Below are positions 44,541-55,008 of a stretch of DNA of 64,000 nucleotides, piece after piece. Positions within the stretch are counted from its first letter, which is position 1. Each line of letters starts with the position of its first letter. The notes under the pieces were generated by a model. It made no database searches and was not told where the DNA came from. It worked only from the letters and a program-made list of their open reading frames with translations. A program made the translations under genes and the position numbers. Origin of the DNA: Talpa occidentalis (lineage: Eukaryota > Chordata > Mammalia > Eulipotyphla > Talpidae); NCBI RefSeq assembly GCF_014898055.3, contig NW_023601543.1, positions 8,922,440 through 8,986,439 on the forward strand, written 5' to 3'.

Positions 44541-45129
44541 TGAGGCTGTCAGGTGTACTACAAATGCTTTGCAGTGTGTAACCAAATAGAAGTTGAATGC
44601 CTCTCCTCTGTGTCCATGTACATCTATCTTGGATGCGATCCTAACCTCCATGACCATCATGGAGTAAGATGCATCGATGACTACTTGCTAAATAGTCATG
44701 GAGTGAGGATGCATCTTGCTCTACCTGTGCTAGATCCAGCTGTTGACAGTGTTCTAATGCATGAGCACAGTTAGCTGGGTGCAGTTCAAAGCTGACTCAT
44801 AACTGGCACCCAATGTGGGTTATCGACTATGGCAGCTTAACACGGTCAGAAGCAAATGAAGCAAGTCAGGATGAGGCTGTGCTGGACCCCAAACTGCTAT
44901 CTTTCCTACTCTTCCCTGGGGGGTTCTAGGCTTCCATGAATCTGCTTCCCGCATCTTCTCACACAGGCTGATTCTGAGAACTAATGAGGTGTCACCTTCT
45001 AGTCTGTGGGCATAGAGACTGACTACTTGTGAGATAGGTCATATATACATTATAATACTGTTTACTCTTGCTTTTTGAACATAGAAGCATTTATTCACAT
45101 CATTACATAGTCTTCATAGATGAGTTAAT
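44541..45129. other. Unassigned sequence
   Basis: No gene or clear repeat. The 73-codon frame at 44553-44774 is unsupported. Confidence 0.4.
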
Positions 45130-45340
45130 ATGCATGGCCTATTTAAAAATTTGTAGTCAAGTCTAACATACACAGAGGCTACTTGTATAATTAGCAATTA
45201 ATGCTCACACACCAAGGACACCTAGATAATAAACACCCAGATGAAGACACAAAACAATACCAGCAACCTCAAGAAGACCCACCATGGTCACTAACTCTGA
45301 AAGGTAGCCTTGAATCCTGACTTGGAATAGTAGAGAAGTA
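45130..45340 (+). repeat. Old L1 3' UTR fragment
   Basis: The words 'aaataaacacccagatgaag' (approximately), 'acacaaaacaataccagcaa', 'cctcaagaagacccaccatg' and 'gtagccttgaatcctgactt' follow the order of old L1 3' ends ('gaaatagaacattaccagca ... ccctgac'). Ends unclear. Confidence 0.5.
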
Positions 45341-45399
45341 AAAGAAGTACATTGTCCCAGTTGCTAAATGGCAGGTGTGAATTTTGACTAACTCCAGAG

Positions 45400-45800
45400 C
45401 TTATGCATCAGCTAACACGTGTTTAAAACTATAAAACTTCCCATATCCCATGGACAGGAGAACACTTTCAGCTTTAAAAGGGTGTCTGAGAACAAAATGC
45501 TGGGCGCCGAAATAGCCAGGCCTGCCCGAGCGACCTTGGCCATGGAGAGCAGGGGCCGAGATGCTGGCAGGCTTCGCTGGTGCTGTCCCTAGGGGGCTGA
45601 TGGCAGTAGCCATCTCCAGGGGCTCAGGGCCAACTCCAAACTTCGGGGCTTTGTTGTCCCCCCAGAGTACTCTTCTCAGAGCAGGAATTCCCACAGAGGA
45701 ATCTGCTGAGGAAGAAGCTCAGTTGGCCAACTAGCGCGGGGCTCACAAGCAGCCAGGTTTTGTGGGGGCAGGAGGAGTAAGGATGGTGCTGATAAAATCA
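45400..45800. other. GC-rich unassigned segment
   Basis: A local GC and CpG rise (45500-45640: 'tgggcgccgaaatagccagg', 'gcccgagcgaccttggccat') with a minus-strand frame of 97 codons and competing plus-strand frames. It might be an old retrocopy of a GC-rich mRNA or a small unmethylated patch. I do not recognise the protein in any frame. Confidence 0.35.
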
Positions 45801-45849
45801 CTGTGGGATGGTGGGCTGCATCTCCAACCCCCATCCCCTCTGCAATTAC

Positions 45850-45970
45850 TCCCTCTTTTATGCAGATGAGAATACTGAGGTTCAGAAAAGTGATGTGTCC
45901 TGGCCAAGGTCACACCGCTGGCAGTGGCTGGGCCAGGATGCCCCTGTCTGTTTTCACTGGAGCCTCTGCT
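45850..45970 (-). repeat. MIR fragment
   Basis: Antisense MIR: 'gcagatgagaatactgaggt', 'tcagaaaagtgatgtgtcct', 'ggccaaggtcacaccgctgg', 'cagtggctgggccaggatgc'. Confidence 0.75.
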
Positions 45971-46189
45971 TGCTGGTGCCACTGCACACCGAGCTCAAAA
46001 CACCTCTTAGCTTCCCAGAGAGTGGCTTTATGGAGGGTTATTGACTCCAGCCCTCAGGATTTCAAGTTGGCGTCTTGCTCTCTGTCATTTGGGAGCCGGT
46101 TCAGAGGAATTTGCAGGGTCTCAGAATGACTCTTGATGTCATCAGTTACTATTGATGCTACCAGAGTGAGACTGAAACATCCCTTAGGG

Positions 46190-46500
46190 CCTGGCTTCTC
46201 AAAGTCTGGTTTGTGGGTGCGGAAGGGGCCCAGTGGACTGTTGTGGAGAACTAGGGGTGCCTTGGTGGTAGGCGTGGTGTGGTGACATACACCTGAGGAG
46301 GTGTGTACCTGTTCCTCAGAATCTTCCACAATGTTGTAAAGCAATGCTACCTCAACAGCAACAAAAATACAATTGAAAAAAAAAAAAGCAGTCATGCTCA
46401 GGTGGCTCCCTGGCCCCACACCAGAGGCCTAAATGAGAATGTGCATTTAAAAATATCCCCCAGGGGGTTGGTTGCATACCCCTTAAGGTTTGAGAAGTGT
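46190..46500 (+). mobile_element. MER5-like hAT transposon split by other sequence
   Basis: The left piece 'ggcttctcaaagtctggttt' and the right piece 'ggccccacaccagaggccta', 'gtgcatttaaaaatatcccc', 'aaggtttgagaagtgtaggt' are the two ends of a MER5A-like element. The middle (about 46250-46395) is not, and includes an A-run at about 46376-46387. Non-autonomous, no coding capacity. Confidence 0.55.
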
Positions 46501-46699
46501 AGGTGAATGCCAGAGAATAGAGTTCCGTGTACTAGGTTCAAAATGGGGTTATATGGAGCTGATGTCTGTCTTGGGGAGAAGACATGGAAAATATGAGTGA
46601 GATCATTGATCTCCTTTCAAGAAGAGGAAAAAGAAGCTGCCTCCTCCTTGCTGAGGCAACGGAAGGTGGTGAGAAGATTATAATAGGAACAGCCTCCCT

Positions 46700-46960
46700 C
46701 ATTCAGTTCGCTCCCTTTGCAGGGACATGCTGTCATTAGCATTAATTGGATTTACAGTATTCACACACCTGCTGGGGAAAATAGTCACCTTAATTTGCTG
46801 CAATGTAAGGAAACATCAGCCACCTCAGCTATGCCTTTGTAGATATTATAAATCATGTGCAACGTCAAAACAATATTTCAATTCCCTAAATATGGGCCGC
46901 ATTATTTGGCTCCTCAGAGCCTTTTGACTAGCAACAGCACAGAGAAGGAGGTTCTCATTG
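46700..46960. promoter_or_regulatory. Candidate developmental enhancer-like segment
   Basis: Non-repetitive by eye. Contains paired homeodomain cores (cattagcattaattgg, 46734-46749), an E-box (cacctg at about 46766), another TAATT in 'caccttaatttgctgcaatg' and preserved CpGs ('gtgcaacgtcaaaacaatat', 'atgggccgcattatttggct'). This combination is frequent in conserved enhancers of developmental genes. Function is inferred only. Confidence 0.35.
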
Positions 46961-48240
46961 AAAGTATGTCAGCAGGGAACTCAGAACTCAGATCCAGGAA
47001 GAATCGAACTAACCACTGCGCAGATTGGCCTTCTGGAAGACCTCAGCTCTGTGAGATGATCGGGCTGATGTCCTCCAATGTTTCATATTCATTTATCCAA
47101 CAGGTGATCATCTACCTTGTAGCGCGCACGAATATATATGCTAGAGAGCAAGCGGACCCCATCCCTGCTCCCATGGGTCACGCAGACATTTCACCAACAA
47201 TATCCAGTTCACACTTTTATAAATGTGAGTACTGGTGTCAAATGGCAGTACCTAGAGGCACGGGGGGTGCCGTGGGGCCCCAAGAAGGAGCCAAAGCTCT
47301 TTGTGGACTTGAGAGGGTGCTAGGGAGGACTCTCTTGGAAATGACGTTCAAACTGAAGTCTAAAGATGAATGGGCGTGAACTGGAGGAAGTAGGTGAGAG
47401 TTCAGCAGAGCAAAGAGCAAATGCCAAGTCCCTTAGTGGAAAAGTACACAGAGCACTCGGGGAACTGAAAGAGCTCCAGTGAGGCTGGACAATGGGGGAG
47501 AGAGGAGGGTTGTGCGGGCCCTGCCCTTTTGTAAGGGACGGTGATGCTCTCTCAAGGGCACGCTTGTGAGCGCCAAGAGATCTGACTTGTTCCTGGCCTC
47601 CTGGCTCTCACAGGCAGATGGGGATTCGAACAGGAGCCCATTTGCATGCTGAGCTGGTGAGCGCTCTTCATTTTGACAATACAGCCTTGTCCCGTTTTAC
47701 ATGGATGCATTCTTGTCCTGAAATCTTGCCACCTCTGATTCAAATTGTACACCTGGACGTGTTCTCAAGTATGTCTTAGGAGTTTTCTGCCATAGGACAA
47801 ATGGGCCTTTGGGCCGGTTGCCTGGCTTGCCACCAGTGAGACTCAGTTGAGCTTCCTGTGTCAGATGAGCCAGCGGAGTGTATAGTAGTGAGCAGGATCC
47901 AGACTCCTGCATGGAGAAAGGCAGCTCGTGTGAGGAGAAAAAGGAAACTGGGCTTTGCAGGGCTGGCATTTCGGAAGGGGTGACAAGCCAGTGAAACGTG
48001 AGAGGGAGCATATGTCATAGGAATCACACTGGCCAGCGAGGCGTTTGTATGTTTGCATTTTCAAAAGCACTTTGACATAGTTGAGTAGTTTGCTCACTGG
48101 ACTGCTGACCCTCTGTTACTAACCCATTTTCCACATTAGGGAAGAGGTTTAGTGTGGTCTCAAGACTTCTCCATGTTCCATATTAAGTAAATGGTACAAC
48201 CAAGAGTCAAAGCCAGGCCCCCCAGCTCTTGAGTTATTCA
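46961..48240. other. Unassigned sequence
   Basis: Contains the longest frame of the window (174 codons, 46855-47379, plus). It shows no domain, its start lies in the enhancer-like segment, and other frames overlap it, so I do not call it. 47260-47460 has G/A-rich text resembling the unnamed old repeat. Confidence 0.4.
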
Positions 48241-48242
48241 CC

Positions 48243-48362
48243 TTTTTTTTTTTTTTTTTTGGTCTCTTGTTTGTCATTCTGAGGCTTTAGTGCAGGTCGG
48301 CGGTGTCGAGCAGACCCCGCGTTATGGCGAAGGCTGGTTGAGAAGCAGCAGCAGCAGCAGCT
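48243..48362 (-). repeat. T-run and CAG repeat bracketing a GC-rich stretch
   Basis: Eighteen T at 48243-48260, a CpG-rich stretch ('gtgcaggtcggcggtgtcga', 'ccgcgttatggcgaaggctg'), then five or six CAG at about 48343-48360. On the minus strand this looks like a GC-rich mRNA end followed by an A-tail, so a short retrocopy is possible. No target duplication is evident. Confidence 0.35.
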
Positions 48363-48534
48363 CTCAGATACGCCCAGGCTTCTCTCCTGCCTTGGGTGTT
48401 GCCTTCAAATGCCTAGTTGGCTTTAAATGTACATTTATATGCATCATCTAATTGGATCCCTAGAAAGGGCTTAAGATAAAGGTATAGTTAACTTTTATAA
48501 TGCCTTTTCTAAAAGAGGCATCTGGAACACTGGG

Positions 48535-48850
48535 AAAGGGGTTGGCAAACTTTTTCTGTTAAATGGCAAGACAGTAGATATTTTAGGCTTTGCAATCTCT
48601 CTTCCCATGACTCCGCTTTGCCACTGTAGTTAGAAAGCAACCACAGACAGCAGAGAAACAAGTGGGCATGCCTGTGTTCCCATAACACTTATGCTCCTGG
48701 AAATGTGGATTGCCTGTCATTTTCATGTATCAAAGTAATTTTCTTCTTTTGATGTTTTTTAACCATTCGTGACTTGTGACTGTGCAAAAACAGGTGGCAG
48801 AGGGCTGGACTTGACCTTTAGGCCTTACTTCACCAGCCTCAGCAGCGAGG
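48535..48850 (+). mobile_element. MER20-related hAT DNA transposon, longer form
   Basis: Left end 'aaaggggttggcaaactttt', then 'atattttaggctttgcaatc', 'tagaaagcaaccacagacag' and 'gtgggcatgcctgtgttccc'. After a further segment ('gatttttt'-like T-rich stretch) the right part 'aaaaacaggtggcagagggc' and 'tgacctttaggccttacttc' follows. Longer than the copy at 17.4 kb. No coding capacity. Confidence 0.7.
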
Positions 48851-49204
48851 AATTCGGCAGCACATCTAAGGGCGCACTAGTCACTGCATGGGGTGTTCAA
48901 CAGCCAGTTATTTAATTTTTTCTTTGGACAGTCTTGTTCTTGGCCCCAAAATCTAGTTCTTACAAATTAAAATGAACTCATTGTCCTGTGTTCACCCTTT
49001 CATTTAATAAGTTTTTATTGCCTGTGCTGGTCTTGTACATAGACATTTTATTGGCACTAGCATCTGTGAAAATCTTCCCCACATAGTTGGTTGTAAAGTC
49101 AAAGGAGCAATGGGAAGCTGGTGATCAAGTCAGAGGGTATTGCAGGGTCATGACCATGGAGGTGCTACCTGAAGCCATGGGGAGGAACGAGACTACCACA
49201 GGCC

Positions 49205-49745
49205 AATATCTAGAATTTCACCATCCAAAAGGATTGCACTAGCCACATGTGCCTAGTAAAGTTTAAATTACTTGCAGTAAAATGAAGTTGAAGTTGAAAT
49301 GATGTTAAAAGTTAATGTTTTTTTAAACTACTTTTTTAAGATTTTATTTTATTTTTATACAAGAACTGGGGTACAGGCCAGAGGTTTGGGGGGGTGAGAG
49401 GATTCACCAGAGACAGAGTGGGGAGCAGAATAGGCAGACTCACTGAAATACACTACTGAGGGGAGCAGCGGGCGCAACAAGAGAGGTCTGCCATGCCATG
49501 TGGGTTTCTCCTTGGCTGGCAGGGATCGAACCCACGCTGCAGAGGCTGTAGACAGCTTCACAGCACTGCGTTCAACCTGCTGCGCCACCAGGGAGGCCCC
49601 AAAAGTTAATGGTTTTTAAGTGAAATTAAAAATTTCACATCAGCCATATTGATCGCAAATGGCCACATGAAGCTTGTGGCTACCATATTGGACAGCAAAA
49701 GTCTAGAACATCTCTGTGATAACAGGAGGTTCCATTGGATGGTGC
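49205..49745 (+). mobile_element. Old DNA-type repeat interrupted by a SINE
   Basis: The left part 'ttgcactagccacatgtgcc' and right part 'caaatggccacatgaagctt', 'gtggctaccatattggacag' are two halves of one old element with 'tagccacatgtggct' words at both ends. The SINE at 49324-49600 sits between them. Family name not certain. Confidence 0.6.
49307..49617 (-). mobile_element. tRNA-derived SINE, full length, type A
   Basis: Body about 49324-49600; minus strand begins GGGGCCTCCCTGGTGGCGCA, has an intact box B (ggttcgatccc), the type A words 'tctgtctctggtgaatcctc' and 'ggcctgtaccccagttcttg', and ends with ATAAAATAAAATCTT. Flanks 'aaaagttaatgtttttt' (49307-49323) and 'aaaagttaatggttttt' (49601-49617) are the target duplication. 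It lies within an older DNA repeat. Confidence 0.92.
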
Positions 49746-49767
49746 TGATCTAGAGGGAAAGGAAAGA

Positions 49768-50065
49768 CGAAGAGTAGTTTGTTCTTTTTTAAAAAGATTC
49801 ATTTATTTTTATTTATGCAAGCACTGGGTACAGTCAGAAGCGTGGGAGGGTGAGAGAATTCACCAGAGCCAGAGCAGGGAACAAAACAGGCAGACAGACG
49901 AAGTACACTGCTGAGGGGAGCAGCGGGCGTGGCAGGAGAGGTCTGTGTGCCATGTGGGACCCTCACCAGTGGCCGGGGATCGAACCAGTGCCGCAGAGGC
50001 TGCAGGCAGCTTAGCAGCCCAGCGCTCAACTGCTGCACCACCAGGGAGGCCCCGAAGAGTAGTTT
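49768..50065 (-). mobile_element. tRNA-derived SINE, full length, type B
   Basis: Body 49781-50052. Minus strand begins GGGCCTCCCTGGTGGTGCAG, has box B ggttcgatccccggcc, then 'actggtgagggtcccacatg', 'gctctggtgaattctctcac', 'ctgactgtacccagtgcttg', and ends AAATAAATGAATCTTT. Flanks cgaagagtagttt at 49768-49780 and 50053-50065 are an exact 13-base duplication. It shares all type B words with the copy at 16.6 kb. Confidence 0.93.
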
Positions 50066-50925
50066 TGATAGAACTTTGGGTACCACCTACAATCAGGAGT
50101 CAGGAAATAGATAGTGGGGCAGAAAAGGAGATGGGAGGAAAGGGAAGGGCTGGAAAGACAACTGGGGTAATGCAGGGTCAGGGAAGGCAAGAGTGGGGGG
50201 ACCTCAGAGTAAAGTACGGATCTCAGTGTCAAGTGCTGGCAAGAGGACTTGTGAAGTTAAGAGTGAAAAAACGATCCCCTGGGCTGCATAAATGGGAGGA
50301 CACTCGGTGGGCACTGATGACAAGCTGTGTGCCGGACGATGGGGGCCGCCCCCACCCTGCTCCTGCTCTTAACTCTAATGGGGCAGACATCACACAGATG
50401 CGCAGAACTGATTTGCTTTTGAGTGTCTGACTTGCCCCTGCTTTATCAGCGTGGATGACAGTGTGGCCTTCTACCAGCCCGCTCCCTCGGTAGCCCTTTC
50501 AGTCTTTGGCCTTGAACATTTCCAAAGCAGTTCAAGGCGTGGCAAAACACTCAGAGCCCTGGGAGAGCAGTACTACTTCATTCAAAGGGGGTGACTGAGA
50601 TTGGTAATGAGAGTAAAAAATTGTGTGTGTGACCTTTGTAAATTTCATGTGTAATCGTTAATAAGAACGGAATGGCAAGTGAGGCAGCGTCGTAGGGAAT
50701 ATTAAATCTCAAGGGCCATAACGAGCATTGGCAAGGGCCCTTTCAGTAGACTAAAATGAAGCCCCTGGGATTCTTTCAGGCACACTTAATATGGTGATTC
50801 TGCTGAGATGAGAGCAGAGAGGACCATCAGTCAGACACGTGATCCTAGAAGAACTAGCTGGAAGCCAGGATCTTGACCTTCAGTGTTAGCAGCAACCATC
50901 ACTCTTGTTTGAAATCTTTTGGGGG
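50066..50925. other. Unassigned sequence
   Basis: Frames here run from the SINE into flanking DNA (for example 49945-50430) and are artefacts. G/A-rich text at 50110-50280. No gene. Confidence 0.45.
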
Positions 50926-51112
50926 GTTAGCTGCTTTACTTGAGTCCTCTCCTCTTAGCCTCACGACAACCCTGCATAGCCCCAATTTACATGTGAACAA
51001 CTGAAGTTCAGAGAGGTGATAAAATTGTCCAAAGCTGCACAGCTTCTAAGAGGCGGAGCCAGCCCAGGTCTCTCTGACCCTGGAGGCTGCATCCTTTCCA
51101 CTTTGAAACACT
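50926..51112 (-). repeat. MIR fragment
   Basis: Antisense MIR: 'cttagcctcacgacaaccct', 'tttacatgtgaacaactgaa', 'gttcagagaggtgataaaat', 'tgcacagcttctaagaggcg', 'gagccagcccaggtctctct'. Confidence 0.8.
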
Positions 51113-51339
51113 ACACTCGGGAAGTAGGACAGAGGCGACACTGAGGAGTGTGCACTGAGCAGGGTTAAAGATCACCCCTTCCCCTTGGGACCCGGGGCCA
51201 GGGATCAGTGAACTGGGTCTTCATAGCTGCTCCTCATGTTTCCTTTCTCCTCAACCTATATTCCAACCTCATCCCTCCCTGTTTGCTTGTCCAGAGAGAG
51301 AAACAGGTGATGAGAAAAGCATGCTTGAGATGTCTGCGG

Positions 51340-51960
51340 AGCGGTGCCCTGCTTTGCTTACTATAAATAGCTCCCTCTCAGCCAGTTGCCATAAATGGCA
51401 TTTTGCAGGGAAGGTGACCAGTCTGAAATAAGCCCTAAGGAGATATTCACTTGATTTCTGCAGTGTCTCCAGTTTATTGCATACAATTAGGCATGTTGAG
51501 ATCTTGAAGCCAAAGTGGTTTCATCACATTCACGATGTTGTCCCACGTCGTTGGTCTGGGGCGCTACAATTAGCCAGAAATTTGCTCCTCTACTTACAGA
51601 CCAAAAGGCAACAGTGATTTAAACCATCTGGCAATGGAAACAAAATGGGGGCTGTGTGCAGGTAACATTTTTACCTGCTCAATGCCCACTTATGACACAA
51701 GGACTGTGAACACATTTATACTAAGTAGGTGCAGCTTATCCCAAGATGATTAAAAAGGAATGGGGCGTGAATTTATGCATATGAGCCATTTTCATCATTT
51801 TCCAGTAGTAAATAGCCAAATAATTGATGGTGGGTCTGTCATTTATTTAGCATAAATGAAATGACTGTTATATAAGGTAGAATATGTGTATTGATTTTGG
51901 CTGTGTCTTTTAACAAGGATAAATGATTTTACTTCTGAGAGTTTTTTGTAATCAAAACTT
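51340..51960. promoter_or_regulatory. Candidate enhancer with MEF2 and CArG sites
   Basis: A perfect MEF2 consensus CTATAAATAG lies at 51361-51370 and a perfect CArG (SRF) box CCATAAATGG at 51389-51398, 18 bases apart. The following 550 bases are non-repetitive by eye, with AT-rich homeodomain-type words ('tatgcatatgagccattttc', 'aaataattgatggtgggtct', 'catttatttagcataaatga'). MEF2 with SRF is the classical pairing in muscle and some neural enhancers. This is motif-based inference; one sequence cannot show conservation or activity. Confidence 0.4.
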
Positions 51961-51989
51961 GCTGCAAAGCAGAAAAAAGAAATCTACGG

Positions 51990-52380
51990 GACCGGAGGCT
52001 TCCGGGCAGGTGACAGCGGAAGCTGCGGCGTTTCAGATGGACCCCTAGGGTCTGCCAAGGGACTTGCCTTTCCGGCTTGGGAGGGCGGAGACTGATTCAT
52101 TGCTGCTTTTAGGTAGTGCTGCCTGAGAAGGCCCCTAGGGCTCAGGAACTCTGCGTCCTGGTCTGATCTTGGGCCCTGTAGCCAGGATCAGGGCTGCTGG
52201 TTTCTCGCCGGGCGGGGTCAGGAGAAGATTGCCTGGAACTATCTGGCCCTTGCTGAGAACAGGTTGCTGGGGTGAGCACCCAGGGCAGACCTCCCCTTTT
52301 TACCCAAAGATGCATTCCCTAATTTCTATCTTGAGGGAAGAGACCCAGCTTGAAAAGGCCCCGCAGGCTCTGATGTGATG
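51990..52380. other. GC-rich unassigned segment
   Basis: A local CpG rise ('gacagcggaagctgcggcgt', 'ttctcgccgggcggggtcag') next to the enhancer-like block. The 69-codon frame at 52169-52378 has no recognisable domain. It could be part of an old GC-rich LTR or an unmethylated patch. Confidence 0.35.
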
Positions 52381-52444
52381 GTCAGTCAGGACGTGCTGGC
52401 TTCTCCTGCATTGCTCTTCCCTTCCACCTTGACAAGGAGGCAGG

Positions 52445-53126
52445 GACATAGCTTTTTTTTTTTTTTGGCTTTTTTTTCCTTTTATATATTTTTTACATCA
52501 TTTTTCATTTTTGCACAATGTAGGTATTTTCATCTTGGTTATAGTCCCCGTACAATTCCCACTACCCTTGTTTTGATCCTACTCTCTCCTCCCCCTCCCC
52601 CGTAGTGTGTCTCTGGTTTATAGTTGCTTGTTGATTTTGATTTTTACTTCATTATAGTCTTTTTCCTGGCCCCTTATTTAGGTTTTCTAAATTCCTGCTA
52701 TGAGTGAGACCATTCGGTATTTTTCTTTTTCTTTCTGGCTTATTTCGCTGAGCATGATCCCTTCCAGCGCCATCCATGTTGCTGCAAATGTCATATCTTT
52801 TTTGATTGCTGAGTAATATTCCATGGTGTATATGTACCACATCTTCTTGATCCAGTCATCCATTTTTGTGGAGAAAAAGGAACTCTCCTGCACTGCTGGT
52901 GGGAGTGCAAACTGGTCCAACCACTATGGAGAGCTGTGTGGAGATTCCTCAACCTGCCAAAGATGGAGCTTCCATAGGATCCAGCAATTCCACTCCTAGG
53001 CATTTACCCAAAGGACACAGAAACATTAATTCAAAAGGGCACCTGCACCCCTATGTTTATAGCAGCTCTATTTACAATAGCTAAGCTATGGAAACAACCC
53101 AAATGCCCCAAAATAGACATAGCTTT
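52445..53126 (-). mobile_element. Young L1 3' end with 5' inversion, both halves complete to the break
   Basis: Flanked by gacatagcttt at 52445-52455 and 53116-53126. From 52456 to about 52868 it is antisense L1: tail, 3' UTR and ORF2 C-terminus (minus-strand peptide includes [36 protein letters not shown]). At about 52869 the strand flips and to 53115 the sequence is sense ORF2 ('ctcctgcactgctggtggga', 'ggatccagcaattccactcc', 'atttacaatagctaagctat'). The sense half ends at the same ORF2 position where the antisense half starts, so almost nothing was lost. Open frames here are repeat-derived. Confidence 0.9.
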
Positions 53127-54309
53127 CTTATTCCTGCCAAGAGGTGAAGCCCTGGGACTCTGAGGTGCAGTACCTCACTCCTCGTCCTGCAGGGTGGTTG
53201 TTGACAGAGCGGCTTCTGGGATTGATGGGCCAGGGCTGGGATCTCACCCCTGCCACTTCTGAGGTACGGTTCTGCACAGGTCAGTGCATGCTGCTCCTTG
53301 TCGTGTCATAAATGGGGGGAGAGGTTGCGCAGGCTGTAAAGACTGGAGATGCGACTTGAAAACTCATGGACCGATATTTTGGGATGTAAGGACACTTTGT
53401 GAAATAAGCTACTGTTTATATAATTCCTCCCAAAGAATTGCAAAAATATTAGATAAAAGAAAAAAAGTAATGGGAGTCGTAAGAGGACAACTTCACAAGG
53501 TCGCTAAAGGAATTGAATTTGAGGATTCCCGCTCAGCAGCCTGGCAGAGTGGTGGGACCTGGTGAGCCCCAGTCAACATGCTCACTCAGCCAAGGCACCC
53601 CCTTTCTGTCTTCCCGCTGCTCTCACATGTCCTCACCCGTCGGTCATTGCAGCCCTCAGGACATCATCCTGCCCCTTCGTGGGAGCATCTCAAGGTCAGG
53701 GAACCTGCCTTAGCCCTTTGGTGTGCTCCACTTCTGCCCTTTGTGGGCAGTCAGGGCCCACCCATTTGTAGGTACAGAACAGTCTGTGGGGAGCAGTTAG
53801 CTCTTCTTTCTAAGCCTTCCTGGGCATGCTAATGGTGCATGGCATGATAGTTACCTTCAGGTTCTCTCAGAAATTCACTGAGGTGCGAGGCCAGATTGAA
53901 ATTCACCTCTACATATATATTCTACTAAGTTCAGAAAATTGTAAGCATCTTGGGAGAATGCACAGTGGCACATGCACAAATGACAAGGGCGGGGGGGGGT
54001 AAAGAGAGGGGTGACTTTTGGCAGGGGAAACTTGAGGCAGCTTTAACAAATGCACAGAAAATGTACTGTACCTGAGGGTAAACCTGATGCCACGTGCCAG
54101 GCAGCATGAGGTCAGGCACCAAACACTTAGACACTAGGTATGCAGACAGGGTGGCCTCTCCACTCTGTCCTCTGTCCCCAACCATGCCCTGCTCCTATCA
54201 GCACTTCCATGGCATCTTGTATGTGCTTCCCTGGAGGTCTCGCCACCTTCCATCCCTGTGATTCTGAGACAGAGCCCTGGATGCAGGTGCGGGCCCGAGG
54301 AAGCCTGTG
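53127..54309. other. Unassigned sequence
   Basis: GC-richer stretch at 53540-53830 with three overlapping plus-strand frames of 66-84 codons, none recognisable. A G-run lies at about 53989-53998. Confidence 0.4.
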
Positions 54310-55008
54310 TGCATGGCAGGGCCTTCATTTAGCCTAAAGAATTAGACAAAGGGAAGGAGGACCTTCCAGATGGAGTGTACAGTGGGAACACAGGGCTGGA
54401 GCCAGAAAAATGCATGTAGGCGTGGAGGGTGGGGGATGGGCAGGACTGAGTTCACCAGGATGGCTGCTCTGCAGAATTTGCATCCCAGGACAGGCTGGTG
54501 CAATGATCCGGATATCCCACAGGCAGCCTGGCATTGTGCTGTGCTGATGGACTTGGGGGGGCAGTGCAATTAGCTGAGAGAAAGAGATTCTTTCAGTCAG
54601 CTTTGCTAGGGCCCTCACCCCAGCTGGAAGCATATGGTCTGGCAAGGGTCCTTGCCTTATTTGGGCCCGTTGCCTTCCTCCCCTCACTACAGATTAGAAG
54701 GGAAAAAGCAAAAAGGCAGCTGTACTGCCTGAAGGAGTAATCATTAGCTAATGCTGCCATCTCCAGGAACCTGCCTGCTAATAACCAGCTCGCAGCAGGC
54801 CAGCTTCCAACTGCCTGCCCAGGCGAGCATTCCCGACTCCCTCTCTGCCCCTGCCTCTGGCTTGGCTTCTCCAGCCTGAAATTTGACCGGGCAGCTGGAG
54901 GGAGGGATAAACTGCCCAGGGATCCTCAAATCCTTCACTGCCAGCTGCCTTCTCCTTTCTCTGGTCTGAGCAGGATGCCTAGCGAAGGTTGTCATCTGAA
55001 GGCTAAGA
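54310..55008. other. Unassigned, partly resembling the unnamed old repeat
   Basis: 54350-54480 has 'ggaacacagggctggagcca' and 'ggatgggcaggactgagttc', words seen in G/A-rich old repeats. Overlapping frames on both strands are unsupported. Confidence 0.35.

Noticed and set aside
45400..45694. Possible processed pseudogene of a mitochondrial or ribosomal protein
   Set aside because: Frames on both strands were read; none resembles a protein I know, and no A-tail or target duplication is visible.
46855..47379. Longest open frame (174 codons, plus strand)
   Set aside because: No recognisable domain or codon bias, starts inside an enhancer-like block, overlapped by other frames, and part of it resembles old repeat text.
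52169..52378. Possible first exon and CpG-island promoter
   Set aside because: The CpG rise is modest and short, there is no clear donor site or recognisable peptide, and it adjoins an L1 insertion.
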